Source: Paenibacillus timonensis
GTDB lineage: Bacteria > Bacillota > Bacilli > Paenibacillales > Paenibacillaceae
Length of the DNA: 64,000 bases
Assembly (NCBI RefSeq): GCF_022427145.1
Contig: NZ_JAKSXN010000010.1
Location: 1 to 64,000, forward strand
Direction: 5' to 3'
Every line of letters starts with the position of its first letter. The first letter of the stretch is position 1. Shown piece after piece: positions 17,732 through 26,785 of the stretch. A program made the position numbers and the translations under genes. The notes beneath the pieces were generated by a model. The model ran no database searches, was not told the origin of the DNA, and was given only the letters and a program-made list of their open reading frames with translations.

Positions 17732-18799
17732 ATGCAAAGGCGTTATCGCTCATATCTATTGAAACCTCCGCCACTTCTGGTCCTGTTTGCGCTTCTGTTC
17801 ATCTTCTCCGGCTGTCAGGCCGGAACCGCAGAGGAAGCTTGGGTCCCTGCCGAAACGGATCAAACGACCACGACTTATGTTACCTCAAGCCCGGAGCTTT
17901 CGTCCGGAGAACCGGCTTCGGCGAAACACCGCATCGTGCTGGGGTTCTCCCAGCTAGGTTCGGAGAGCGACTGGCGGAACGCGAATAGCCAATCGATCAA
18001 AACTGCGGCCAAAGAGGCGGGCATCGAGCTGCTGTTTGAAAATGCCGAGCAATCCCAGGAGAAGCAGTTTGAGGCGGTTCGCAGCTTTATCTCGCAAAAG
18101 GTTGACGTGATCGCGATCGCTCCGGTCATTCAGACCGGATGGGAACCGATTCTGGACGAGGCGGAGGAGGCGGGAATCCCGGTCATCATCGTCGACAGGG
18201 CGGTCGATGCGTCCAATTACGTGACCTTGATCGGCTCCGATTTGTACGAAGAGGGGAAGAAGGCGGGCAAATTTTTGCTGGACAAAATGGTCGGCCGCCC
18301 CGGGCCAATCGGAATCGTCGAATTAAAAGGGACGGAGGGTTCGACGCCTTCGATTGATCGCGGCCGGGGATTTGCCGATACGGTCCTCGGGGACGAGCGA
18401 TTCAAAGTGCTGGCAAGCGAGCATGCCGATTTTACGCTGGAACAAGGAGAGAAGGTCATGCGCTCTTTTTTGCAGAGCCATGGCGGGGAGATTGCCGTGC
18501 TCTACGCTCATAATGACGACATGGCGCTAGGCGCCATCGACGCCATCGAGGCTTACGGGCTCAGGCCGGGGAAGGATATCGTGATCCTATCCGTCGACGG
18601 GACGCGCAGGGCGCTGAAAAGCATGGCCGAAGGCAAAATCAACGCGGTGGTGGAATGCAACCCGCTGCTCGGGCCGAATCTGATGCAGGCGGTGAGGGAA
18701 CTGACGGAAGGAAGAACGTTGCCCAAAAGGATTGTCACCCCCGAAACGGTCTTTACCGAGGTGACCGCTGAGTTGGAGGCGGATAACCGAAAATACTAG
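17732..18799 (+). CDS. Second YtfQ-like sugar-binding lipoprotein
   Basis: A 355-residue paralogue of the ytfQ product at 13014. Lipobox FIFSGC with Cys at about 28. It shares GFSQLGSESDWRN, QSQEKQFEAVRSF, YAHNDDMALGAIDA and the terminal DNRKY. Start ATG 17732 has AGGGGGAG upstream; earlier in-frame starts lack one. It lies behind the terminator of the importer operon, so it may be expressed separately, widen substrate range, or be a low-affinity variant. It is clearly closer to the transport YtfQ than to the sensory binding protein at 8246-9325. Confidence 0.8.
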   Translation: MQRRYRSYLLKPPPLLVLFALLFIFSGCQAGTAEEAWVPAETDQTTTTYVTSSPELSSGEPASAKHRIVLGFSQLGSESDWRNANSQSIKTAAKEAGIELLFENAEQSQEKQFEAVRSFISQKVDVIAIAPVIQTGWEPILDEAEEAGIPVIIVDRAVDASNYVTLIGSDLYEEGKKAGKFLLDKMVGRPGPIGIVELKGTEGSTPSIDRGRGFADTVLGDERFKVLASEHADFTLEQGEKVMRSFLQSHGGEIAVLYAHNDDMALGAIDAIEAYGLRPGKDIVILSVDGTRRALKSMAEGKINAVVECNPLLGPNLMQAVRELTEGRTLPKRIVTPETVFTEVTAELEADNRKY

Positions 18800-18874
18800 T
18801 TCGGGCGAGGATCGTGAAATGAGAGCCTCCTCCTTAGAGGCTTCCTGTTCTGGTGGCCAAGGCCTGTCGCCAAA

Positions 18875-18910
18875 TACACAAGCTCCCCCAACTGTTTTAT
18901 AATAAAACAG
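18875..18910 (+). promoter_or_regulatory. Promoter with overlapping palindromic operator, ABC exporter operon
   Basis: TACACA (18875-18880), a 17-bp spacer and TATAAT (18898-18903) form a promoter. The perfect 19-bp palindrome CTGTTTTATAATAAAACAG (18892-18910) covers the -10, which is a typical repressor position. The repressor is not encoded next to it. Confidence 0.55.
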
Positions 18911-18965
18911 CATAGTTTACCAAATTGGCGATTCTTACGGAATCACCCGGACTGGAGGAATCAGG

Positions 18966-20744
18966 ATGTCCGTCATGACCGCTATTTTCAAAAAATACCG
19001 GGTCGCCGCCATTTCGGCGATCGTCATGCTGCTGATCGAGCTGGCGGTGGAGCTGATTCAGCCGCTGATCATCTCGCGGATTATCGACCACGGGATTCGG
19101 CAGCACGACGTGTCCGTGGCCTGGATCTGGGGCGGGGTGCTGATGGCGAGCGCTTTGGCCGCGTTTCTCGCCGGGATTACGAGCTCGTTTTTTGCCTCGC
19201 ATGCGAGCCAAGGTTTCGGTTACGACCTGCGCGACAAGCTGTACGAGAAGGTGCAGTCTTTTTCGTACGAGGTGTTTAACCGGTTCGCCGCTTCGTCGTT
19301 GATCACCCGGTTGACCGGGGATATCACGGTGCTGCAAGACGTGATTTTCATGTGTTTGCGTTTTGCCTCACGGGTGCCGCTGGTTGTCATCGGGAGCGTC
19401 GTGATGGCTCTGGTCGTGCATGTGAAGCTAGGGCTGCTGCTGACGATCACCGTGCCCGTCCTGCTGGGGTTCGTGCTTTGGATGATCCGGAAAGCGTCCG
19501 CATTATTTCGCACGGTGCAGCGGCGCACGGATCATGTCAACGGCCTGATCCAGGAGAATTTGACCGGCATGCGGCTCATCCGCGTGTTCGTCCGGATGTC
19601 GCATGAGATCGGGCGCTTCGAGCAGCGCAACCGGGATTTGCGTCAGGGCACGGTCGCCGCGCTGAAGCTGACGGAGACGACGATGCCGTTCCTGCTGTTC
19701 CTCATGAACGCCGGAATCATAGCGGTGCTGTGGTTCGGCCGAATCGAAATTGCGGACGGGGGCGCCAGCGTGGGCGAAGTCGTCGCCGTCATCAACTATT
19801 CGCTGCGCACGATCGGTGCGTTGTCCGCGTTGTCCTGGATCATGAGCTCCCTGTCGCGGGGAGCGGCGTCCGCCGGGCGGGTGCGCGAAGTGCTGGAGGA
19901 GGACGATCCGGCCGGCGAGCGCGAAGGCCGCGCGGCAGAGGCTCGCGGTGAGAAGACGGAGGAAGAGACGGCGGTTGCGCCGATCCAAGGCCGCATCGAA
20001 TTCCGCGACGTCTCGTTCCGCTACCCGGGCCGCGACGTCATGGCTTTGGAGCGGGTTTCGTTTACGGCGGAGCCGGGGCAGCGGATCGCCATCCTGGGCG
20101 CGACCGGCTCGGGGAAATCGTCGCTGGTGCAACTGATCCCGGGCATGTATGAGCCGACGAAAGGTACGATCCGCATCGACGGGTCGGACATCCGCCAGCT
20201 GGACCGGAAACGGCTGCGCCGCGCCATCGGTTATGTGCCGCAGGAAGTGATGTTATTCTCCGGCACGATCCGGGAGAACATCGCTTGGGGGCGCGAGGAT
20301 GCTACGCTGGAGCAAATCCAGACCGCGGCTCGGCAGGCGCAGATCCACGAGACGATCGAACGGCAGCCGCACGGCTACGAGACGCGGCTCGGACAACGCG
20401 GCGTCAATCTGTCCGGCGGACAGAAGCAGCGGCTGTCGATCGCCCGGGCGCTGGTGCGCCAGCCGGCCATCCTGATCCTGGACGACAGCACAAGCGCGCT
20501 GGACGTCCGTACGGAGGCGGCCTTGCTGGAGGAAGTCTCGCGCCTTTCCTGCACGACGCTGCTCATTACGCAGAAGATCAGCTCCACGATCACGGCGGAT
20601 CTGATTCTTCTCATGGATGACGGGCGGCTGATCGCCAGCGGCAAGCATGAGGAATTGCTGCTGCGTTCCGAATTGTACCGGCGGATTTGCGAATCCCAGC
20701 AAGGAAAGGAGGCGGAACCCCATGCCGTTCAAGACCTTCACTGA
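18966..20744 (+). CDS. Heterodimeric ABC exporter, subunit with degenerate catalytic site
   Basis: A 592-residue fused exporter half: six-helix membrane domain (about 10-300) and nucleotide-binding domain. Walker A GATGSGKS is near 378 and the signature LSGGQKQR near 482. Walker B is followed by Asp instead of the catalytic Glu (ILILDDSTSALD), and the switch His is Gln (LLITQKISS). These are the degenerate features of BmrC/TM287-type subunits. It overlaps the next gene by 23 nt. Substrate is unknown; drug or lipid efflux is usual in the family. Confidence 0.88.
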   Translation: MSVMTAIFKKYRVAAISAIVMLLIELAVELIQPLIISRIIDHGIRQHDVSVAWIWGGVLMASALAAFLAGITSSFFASHASQGFGYDLRDKLYEKVQSFSYEVFNRFAASSLITRLTGDITVLQDVIFMCLRFASRVPLVVIGSVVMALVVHVKLGLLLTITVPVLLGFVLWMIRKASALFRTVQRRTDHVNGLIQENLTGMRLIRVFVRMSHEIGRFEQRNRDLRQGTVAALKLTETTMPFLLFLMNAGIIAVLWFGRIEIADGGASVGEVVAVINYSLRTIGALSALSWIMSSLSRGAASAGRVREVLEEDDPAGEREGRAAEARGEKTEEETAVAPIQGRIEFRDVSFRYPGRDVMALERVSFTAEPGQRIAILGATGSGKSSLVQLIPGMYEPTKGTIRIDGSDIRQLDRKRLRRAIGYVPQEVMLFSGTIRENIAWGREDATLEQIQTAARQAQIHETIERQPHGYETRLGQRGVNLSGGQKQRLSIARALVRQPAILILDDSTSALDVRTEAALLEEVSRLSCTTLLITQKISSTITADLILLMDDGRLIASGKHEELLLRSELYRRICESQQGKEAEPHAVQDLH

Positions 20745-22662
20745 ACCGTTTCGCCATCCGTACCCGAAGCTGGGGGCGTCATCGCAGGCACCGCAAGGCG
20801 GAGGGGAACGTCAGGACGCATCGGCTGCTGCGGCGGCTGCGCCGCGCCGGCCCGGTCACGGCGGCGGACCCGGCGGCGTAAGGCCCAAGGTGCGGGCCAA
20901 GAATTGGTCCGGCACACTGGGCCGGATTTGGAGCTATCTGTCTGCCCATAAAGCCCGGCTGGCCGCCGTCCTGCTGATGGTCGTCTTCAGCTCTGGGCTG
21001 GCGCTGCTGGGCCCTTATCTGGTCGGGATGGCGGTGGACGATTACCTGGAGAGCGGCGGCGGCCGGCCGTGGGCGATGTTCCTCGTCGGATTAACGCTGG
21101 TATTTGCAGGCTCTTCGCTCACCTCCTGGCTGCAAAACATCTGGATGATCGGAATCGCCCAGGAGACGGTGTACCGTATGCGTTCCGAGCTGTTCGCCCA
21201 ACTGCACCGGCTGCCGATCCCGTATTACGGCAAACGGCAGCAAGGCGAAATCATGAGCCGGCTGACCAATGATATGGACAACGTCAGCTCGACGCTCAAC
21301 AGCTCGGCGATCCAGATTTTCTCCAGCGTGCTGACGCTGGTCGGAACGCTGGCCGTGATGCTGTACCTCAGCCCGCTGCTGACGGTGCTGACGTTCCTCG
21401 TGGTGCCGCTGATGATGGCCGGGATGCGCTGGATCACGAAGCGGACGGGACCGCTGTACAAGCGGCGCCAACAGGATCTCGGCAGCCTGAACGGCTACAT
21501 TGAGGAGACGTTGTCGGGGCAGCGGATCATTAAGGCTTTCTCTCAAGAGCAGCGGGTGCTGCAAGGCTTCCGCGAGCGGAACGAGGCGATTCGCAGCTCC
21601 AGCTTCTGGGCGCAGACGATCTCCGGCTTCATCCCGAAGCTGATGAACGGGCTGAACAACCTCAGCTTCGCCATCGTCGCCGGAATCGGCGGGGTGCTGG
21701 CCGTGCGCGGAAGTGCCGGAGTGACGGTCGGGGTGATCGTCGTGTTCGTCGAATACGCGCGGCAGTTTACCCGGCCGCTGAACGACCTGGCGAACCAGTG
21801 GAATACGCTGCTGTCGGCGATCGCCGGCGCGGAGCGGGTGTTCGAGGTGCTGGACGAGGAGGTTGAAGCCAGCGACGAAGAAGAGGCGGTGGAGCTGTCG
21901 TCCGTGCGGGGCGAGGTTGTCTTTTCGGGCGTCTATTTTTCTTATGAGGAACATGGAAACGAGGACGGCGATACGTTAGAGGAGATCAGCTTTACGGCGA
22001 ACCCGGGCGAGACGATCGCCTTGGTCGGGCCGACGGGCGCCGGCAAAACGACGCTGATCCAGCTGCTGTCGCGCTTCTACGAGCCGTCCCGGGGGACGAT
22101 TACGGTCGACGGCCGCGATATCCGGACGATCCGGCGCGACAGCCTGCGCTCGCAGATGGCGTTCGTGCTGCAGGATTCGTTCCTGTTCCAGGGCACGATC
22201 CGCGACAATATCCGCTTCGGGCGGTTGGATGCGACCGATGCGGAGGTGGAAGAGGCCGCCAAGCTGGCGAATGCGCATTCCTTCATCGTGCGGATGCCTG
22301 GCGGCTACGATAAGGTGCTCGGCGCGGACGGCGGCGGCATCAGCCAAGGACAACGACAGCTGCTGGCCATCGCGCGGGCGATTCTGGCCGATCCCTCGAT
22401 CCTCGTGCTGGACGAGGCGACCAGCAGCATCGATACCGTCACGGAGATCAAAATCCAAGAGGGTCTGCAACGGCTTATGCAAGGAAGAACTAGCTTCGTG
22501 ATCGCCCACCGGTTGAATACGATTCGCCAGGCCGACAAGATTCTCGTCCTGAAGGAAGGACGCTTGATCGAGCAGGGCTCGCACGAGGAGCTGTTGCGGC
22601 GGCACGGGTTCTATCATAGCTTGTACCACAGCGGCTTGGATGCGGAAAGGGGCGACGTCTGA
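20722..22662 (+). CDS. Heterodimeric ABC exporter, catalytic subunit
   Basis: A 646-residue partner of the preceding protein. An N-terminal Ala/Gly/Arg-rich extension (about 15-60) precedes six membrane helices. Walker A GPTGAGKTT is near 435. The signature is the variant ISQGQRQ near 540, and Walker B has the normal catalytic Glu (ILVLDEATSSID). The switch His is present (VIAHRLNT). The start ATG 20722 has GAAAGGAGGCGG upstream. One canonical and one degenerate site are expected for this exporter type. Confidence 0.88.
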   Translation: MPFKTFTEPFRHPYPKLGASSQAPQGGGERQDASAAAAAAPRRPGHGGGPGGVRPKVRAKNWSGTLGRIWSYLSAHKARLAAVLLMVVFSSGLALLGPYLVGMAVDDYLESGGGRPWAMFLVGLTLVFAGSSLTSWLQNIWMIGIAQETVYRMRSELFAQLHRLPIPYYGKRQQGEIMSRLTNDMDNVSSTLNSSAIQIFSSVLTLVGTLAVMLYLSPLLTVLTFLVVPLMMAGMRWITKRTGPLYKRRQQDLGSLNGYIEETLSGQRIIKAFSQEQRVLQGFRERNEAIRSSSFWAQTISGFIPKLMNGLNNLSFAIVAGIGGVLAVRGSAGVTVGVIVVFVEYARQFTRPLNDLANQWNTLLSAIAGAERVFEVLDEEVEASDEEEAVELSSVRGEVVFSGVYFSYEEHGNEDGDTLEEISFTANPGETIALVGPTGAGKTTLIQLLSRFYEPSRGTITVDGRDIRTIRRDSLRSQMAFVLQDSFLFQGTIRDNIRFGRLDATDAEVEEAAKLANAHSFIVRMPGGYDKVLGADGGGISQGQRQLLAIARAILADPSILVLDEATSSIDTVTEIKIQEGLQRLMQGRTSFVIAHRLNTIRQADKILVLKEGRLIEQGSHEELLRRHGFYHSLYHSGLDAERGDV

Positions 22663-23423
22663 TGGAGTTGAGTGCCTATCTGCGGGGGATTACGCTGCAG
22701 CGGAACGAAGTGCCGACGTTTGACGACTATCCTTTCCATCTGCCGGCAGTCTCTTCGCTGGGACAGCTGGAGTTCCATCCGAAAGTCACGTACATCATCG
22801 GCGAAAACGGCATGGGCAAATCCACGCTGCTGGAGGGGATCGCCGTCGCTTTGGGGTTTAACCCGGAAGGCGGCACGATGAATTTCAGCTTCGCAACGGC
22901 CGATACCCACTCCGAGCTGCATCGTTATCTCCGTACCGTAAGAGGGCCAGTGCGGCCGCGGGACGGGTTCTTTTTCCGGGCGGAGAGCTATTATAACCTG
23001 GCGACGGAGATCGATAATTTGGATCGGGAAAATCATGCGTGGGTCAGTCCGCCGCGGGTTGTTGAGTCTTACGGCGGGAAATCGTTGCATACGATGTCGC
23101 ATGGCGAGTCGTTTTTCGCCGCGTTCATGAACCGCTTCAGCGGGCGCGGCCTGTACATCCTGGACGAACCGGAGGCGGCGTTGTCTCCGTATCGGCAGAT
23201 GGCGATGCTGGCGCGGATTCACGAGCTGGTCGGACGGCACTCGCAGTTCATCATCTCCACGCATTCGCCGATTCTGATGGCTTATCCGGATAGCCTTATG
23301 TATCAACTCACGCCGGACGGGATCGAGAAGACCACGCTGGAAGAAACCGATCATTACCTCATCATGAAGGAGTTCGTCAATCATCGGGAGGGTATGCTAA
23401 GGGAACTGCTGAGGGAGGACTAA
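22662..23423 (+). CDS. AAA family ATPase (ABC-like, COG3910 type)
   Basis: A 253-residue soluble ATPase. Walker A GENGMGKST is near residues 45-53, the signature-like MSHGESFFAAF near 143-153 and Walker B GLYILDEPEAALS near 160-172. The switch-His region is IISTHSPIL. Similar short proteins act on unknown clients. It starts on the last base of the exporter gene's stop codon (TGATG), so it is translationally coupled to the exporter operon. Confidence 0.75.
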   Translation: MELSAYLRGITLQRNEVPTFDDYPFHLPAVSSLGQLEFHPKVTYIIGENGMGKSTLLEGIAVALGFNPEGGTMNFSFATADTHSELHRYLRTVRGPVRPRDGFFFRAESYYNLATEIDNLDRENHAWVSPPRVVESYGGKSLHTMSHGESFFAAFMNRFSGRGLYILDEPEAALSPYRQMAMLARIHELVGRHSQFIISTHSPILMAYPDSLMYQLTPDGIEKTTLEETDHYLIMKEFVNHREGMLRELLRED

Positions 23424-23475
23424 ACAGGGAGAGCTCGATCAGCCGATGACCCCTAGGTTCCCGGGAAAGAAGTCT

Positions 23476-23511
23476 TTGACTTATCGATTGAGTGTAACTA
23501 TAATGGTTACA
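23476..23511 (+). promoter_or_regulatory. Promoter and putative operator of the qorB-like gene
   Basis: TTGACT (23476-23481), a 17-bp spacer and TATAAT (23499-23504) are near-consensus. An inverted repeat TGTAAC-N7-GTTACA (23493-23511) straddles the -10. The layout resembles the quinone- or electrophile-responsive HxlR/MarR operators known in front of such reductase genes; the regulator is not in the window. Confidence 0.65.
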
Positions 23512-23560
23512 GGTAAACATTAGACTTCATGGCAACCCATTTGATAAGGAGGATTCCAAG

Positions 23561-24427
23561 ATGAAGATAGTAGTGACAGGGGCGACGGGGCAGCTCGGCG
23601 CCAAAGTGGTTGAGGCTCTGCTGGCAAAGGTACCGGCAGAGCAGTTGGCGGTTAGCGTGCGCGATCCGGAGAAGGCCAGCGCATTCCGCGCGCGCGGCGT
23701 GGACGTGCGCCGCGGAGATTTCGAGGATCCGGCCTCGCTGGAAACGGCATTTGCCGGCGTGGAGCGGCTCCTGATCGTATCGACGCAAGGCGATAACGAC
23801 ACGCGGATCCGCCAGCATTTGGCGGCCGTCGCTGCGGCGGAGCGTGCAGGGGTTCAGCTCATCGCATATACGAGCGTGGTGAACGCACCCGATAATTCGC
23901 TGGAGTTGGCGCCCGTTCACAAAGAGACCGAGGAAGCGATCACGAAAACGGGAATTCCTTATGTATTCCTGCGTAACAACTGGTACATCGAGAATGAAAT
24001 CGGCACGATCCAGGGCATTTTGGCCGGAGCGCCGCTCGTGACTTCTGCCGGAGAAGGCAAGGTCGGCTGGGCTACGCGCGAGGACTACGCCCAAGCGGCA
24101 GCGGCGGTGCTGACTGGCGACGTCCACGGGAACAAGGCCTATGAGCTGTCGGGCATGCCGATCCCCCATGCCGATCTGGCCCGGATCATCGGCGAGGCCT
24201 TGGGCCGCGAAGTTCCGGTCCAACACGTCGACGATGCGGCATATGCTGAAGTGATGCGCGGTGCGGGCGTGCCGGAACCGGTGGTTCCGTTCCTCGTCTC
24301 CATTCAGCGCTCGATCCGTGAAGGCGCTTTGGACGTTCCTAGCGGCGACCTGGAAGCGTTGCTGGGCCGGCCGTCCACTCCGCTCGTTGACGCGGTCCGC
24401 GGCATCGTGAAAGAACTGCAAGCCTAA
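23561..24427 (+). CDS. qorB: NAD(P)H:quinone oxidoreductase, QorB/YtfG-like
   Basis: A 288-residue atypical SDR. GATGQLGAKV at residues 7-16 is the NADPH loop. IAYTSVVNAP, a downstream HKETEEAI, PYVFLRNNWYIEN near 138-150 and a TREDYAQAAAAVL segment match E. coli QorB (YtfG) and the NmrA-like triphenylmethane-dye reductases. These enzymes reduce quinones or azo compounds with NADPH in the cytoplasm. AAGGAGGA precedes the ATG, and a strong terminator follows. Confidence 0.8.
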   Translation: MKIVVTGATGQLGAKVVEALLAKVPAEQLAVSVRDPEKASAFRARGVDVRRGDFEDPASLETAFAGVERLLIVSTQGDNDTRIRQHLAAVAAAERAGVQLIAYTSVVNAPDNSLELAPVHKETEEAITKTGIPYVFLRNNWYIENEIGTIQGILAGAPLVTSAGEGKVGWATREDYAQAAAAVLTGDVHGNKAYELSGMPIPHADLARIIGEALGREVPVQHVDDAAYAEVMRGAGVPEPVVPFLVSIQRSIREGALDVPSGDLEALLGRPSTPLVDAVRGIVKELQA

Positions 24428-24447
24428 CCACGAAAGAACAACGAAAA

Positions 24448-24487
24448 GCCCTGTTCCGGTTATGCCGCGAAACAGGGCCTTTTTTTG
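24448..24487 (+). terminator. Terminator after the qorB-like gene
   Basis: GCCCTGTT pairs with AACAGGGC, followed by a run of seven T residues. Confidence 0.85.
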
Positions 24488-24517
24488 CGTTTGCTAGCCT
24501 TCCCCTCCAGCCGCCAA

Positions 24518-24643
24518 CTGCAAAAGTGCATTTGAATCCGGGGTGTATCCGGGAGAAGAGGCAATTTACCGGATGTAGACTGCATTTTTGCATTTGATCA
24601 CCCGATTCGAACCGAATTGGCGAAAAAGAACTGCACTTTTGCA
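24518..24643. repeat. TGCAAAAGTGCA-type repeat cluster
   Basis: Three copies of a short near-palindrome starting CTGCA (24518, 24580 and 24631). Their spacings are 62 and 51 bp. They sit between the terminator and the end of the next gene. They are a separate family from the other intergenic palindromes but have the same spacing rule. Confidence 0.55.
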
Positions 24644-24655
24644 TTTCGTGCGCGA

Positions 24656-24961
24656 CTACCTGATGCCTTTCCCGCCAACCGGGCGGATCGGTATCGATTC
24701 CACGCCGGCGATCAACGGCATCGCCCGCTGAATCATCGCTCGCGTAGCTTCTTCTTGGAGCGAGGCGTCATGGGCTTCCGCGCTGCCCCATACCTCCGTG
24801 ACCCACACGGTGTCGGGTTCCGTCTCCGAAACGTTCACCACATACAACTCGCAGTCTGGAGCCGCCCCGGCTCCGGCGGCAGCTTCCAACAAGATGTCGA
24901 CCAGTCGGTCGCGCTCCCCGGGTTTCGCCTTGAATTTGGCGTACATGCCGAACTTGTCCAT
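24656..24961 (-). CDS. Antibiotic biosynthesis monooxygenase (ABM) domain protein
   Basis: A 101-residue single ABM-type ferredoxin-like domain. FGMYAKFKAKPGERD at the start, a CELYVV strand in the middle and VTEVWGSAEAHDASL followed by a helix are typical of the quinol monooxygenase/YgiN type. Start ATG 24961 has GAGGAGG with 6-nt spacing. The family includes cofactor-free monooxygenases and stress proteins; the substrate is unknown. It is the only minus-strand gene in this stretch. Confidence 0.75.
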   Translation of the reverse strand: MDKFGMYAKFKAKPGERDRLVDILLEAAAGAGAAPDCELYVVNVSETEPDTVWVTEVWGSAEAHDASLQEEATRAMIQRAMPLIAGVESIPIRPVGGKGIR

Positions 24962-25071
24962 CTGCATCCTCCTCATCTGTTTACCTGCAACTTCAACTCC
25001 GCTTAGGAGCATTATCGCCTAACCTCGACCTTCAGGCAACAATCCATTGGAAAAATCATCCTCCGACCCAT

Positions 25072-25079
25072 GGTATAAT
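25072..25079 (+). promoter_or_regulatory. Extended -10 promoter of the epimerase gene
   Basis: TGGTATAAT is an extended -10 (TGn plus TATAAT) about 35 bp before the start codon. A TTGGAA upstream has a 21-bp spacer, too long for a normal -35. Confidence 0.5.
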
Positions 25080-25112
25080 AAAACAAAATATCAGGATAAA
25101 GGAGTGGATTGC

Positions 25113-26000
25113 ATGCCGAAAGTGGTTTTGGCCGGGGGCACCGGGTTTGTCGGACAGGCGTTTGCGCGCCGGTTCGGGGAACTGGGGGCTGAGGTCAAGG
25201 TGATTTCCAGACAAGCTTCCCATATCCCCTGGGAGAACCGGAGAGCCATTGTGGAGGCGCTGGAAGGGGCGGATTTGCTGATCAATTTGGCAGGCAGATC
25301 GGTGAATTGCCGCTATACGCCGGAAAATCGACGACTCATCCTGGACTCCCGGACGGAAACGACGCGCCTGCTTGGGGAGAGCGTCCTTGCCTGCAGCCGT
25401 CCGCCGGCGTTATGGATTAACTCCAGTACGGCGACGATCTACCGGCATGCGGAAGATCGGCCGATGACGGAGGAAGGCGGAGAAATCGGCACGGGGTTTT
25501 CGGTCGACGTCGCGAAGGCGTGGGAGGCGGCCTTTTTTGCTTTCGACCTCCCGGCTACGCGGCAAGTTGCCTTGCGTATCGCGATCGTGCTGGACGACGG
25601 TGGGGTGATGGCACCCTTGCGCAATCTGGTCCGCTTCGGGCTGGGCGGGGCTCAGGGGTCCGGCCGCCAGCAGTTCAGCTGGATTCATATGGAGGACCTG
25701 TTCCGGATCGTCAGGTTCCTGCAGGAGCATCCTGAGCTGCACGGCGTGTTTAACGCTTCCGCCCCGCATCCGGTCACGAACCGGGAGCTGATGGCAAGAC
25801 TGCGCCGGGCAATGGGCGTTCCGGTGGGACTGCCTGCGCCGCGCTGGCTGCTGGAACTCGGGGCACGCCTCATTCGAACGGAAACCGAGCTCGTGCTGAA
25901 GAGTCGCTGGGTGTTGCCGGAACGGCTGAAACGGGCGGGATTTAGTTTCCGTTATGATACGCTGGAGAAAGCGCTGAATGAAATCGTGGAGCGGAATTAG
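25113..26000 (+). CDS. TIGR01777 family epimerase (YfcH/YfhF-like)
   Basis: A 295-residue extended SDR. GGTGFVGQAFARRF at residues 8-21 binds NAD(P). LINLAGRSVNCRYTPENR near 57-74 and INSSTATIYRH are family signatures. The C-terminal DUF1731 region holds PAPRWLLELGARL and SRWVLPERL followed by a GFSFRY end. The enzyme activity of this family is not established. The ATG at 25113 has AAAGGAG 8 nt upstream. Downstream genes follow closely. Confidence 0.85.
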   Translation: MPKVVLAGGTGFVGQAFARRFGELGAEVKVISRQASHIPWENRRAIVEALEGADLLINLAGRSVNCRYTPENRRLILDSRTETTRLLGESVLACSRPPALWINSSTATIYRHAEDRPMTEEGGEIGTGFSVDVAKAWEAAFFAFDLPATRQVALRIAIVLDDGGVMAPLRNLVRFGLGGAQGSGRQQFSWIHMEDLFRIVRFLQEHPELHGVFNASAPHPVTNRELMARLRRAMGVPVGLPAPRWLLELGARLIRTETELVLKSRWVLPERLKRAGFSFRYDTLEKALNEIVERN

Positions 26001-26020
26001 TACACGGGAGGGTGGATGCT

Positions 26021-26785
26021 ATGGATCGAAACGAACTGAAGAAGCGATGGGAAGCGGAGGAAGTTAAGGTCTTTCAGGGTTGGGACTTTTCCGCGCTGAA
26101 CGGGCGATTGGAGGAAGAGGAGCTGCCGTGGGATTATCGGACCCTGGTTCAGCAGGAGATGAACGAGAATACGGTGATGCTTGATATGGGAACCGGCGGA
26201 GGCGAGTTCCTGCTGTCGTTGTCGCCGCCGCCGGGCCGCACCTATGCGACGGAGGCCTATTTGCCAAATTATGAGCTATGCCGCGCCAAGCTGCCTGCCT
26301 ACGGCATCGAAGTGGCAAAGGTGGAAGAGGATGATCGGCTGCCGTACGAAGATGAATTTTTCAATCTGGTTATCAACCGTCACGAATCGTTTTCGGCCAA
26401 GGAGGTCTACCGGATTCTGAAGCCGGGCGGGGTGTTTATCACCCAGCAGGTCGGAGGGCAGAACAACCGGGAATTGTCGCGGTATTTGCTTGGCGAAGGA
26501 GCGATGGAGACGCCGGCTGATTTCGATTTAGCCTACACGGTCCAAGACCTCCTAGAAGCGGGATTCGATGTTGAGGTTCAGCGGGAGTTTTTTCCCGAGG
26601 TGAAGTTTCGCGATGTGGGTGCGCTCGTCTACTTTGCCAAAATCATTGAATGGGAGTTTGCCGGTTTTTCCGTGGATCGTTGTTTCGATAAGTTATGCGA
26701 GCTACAGAACAAGGTAGAGCAAACTGGGCATGTGTCCAGCCGGGAGCATCGGTTTGTGATCCTAGCGCGGAGGGGGAGATCTTAA
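26021..26785 (+). CDS. SAM-dependent methyltransferase
   Basis: A 254-residue class I methyltransferase. Motif I is VMLDMGTGGGEF near residues 53-64. Acidic post-I TEAYLPN, then FNLVINRHESF (motif IV) and RILKPGGVFITQQVG (motif VI) follow. The substrate cannot be inferred. The ATG at 26021 is chosen over GTG 26012, since GGGAGGG ends 8 nt before it. Its stop overlaps the next start (TAATG). Confidence 0.8.
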   Translation: MDRNELKKRWEAEEVKVFQGWDFSALNGRLEEEELPWDYRTLVQQEMNENTVMLDMGTGGGEFLLSLSPPPGRTYATEAYLPNYELCRAKLPAYGIEVAKVEEDDRLPYEDEFFNLVINRHESFSAKEVYRILKPGGVFITQQVGGQNNRELSRYLLGEGAMETPADFDLAYTVQDLLEAGFDVEVQREFFPEVKFRDVGALVYFAKIIEWEFAGFSVDRCFDKLCELQNKVEQTGHVSSREHRFVILARRGRS

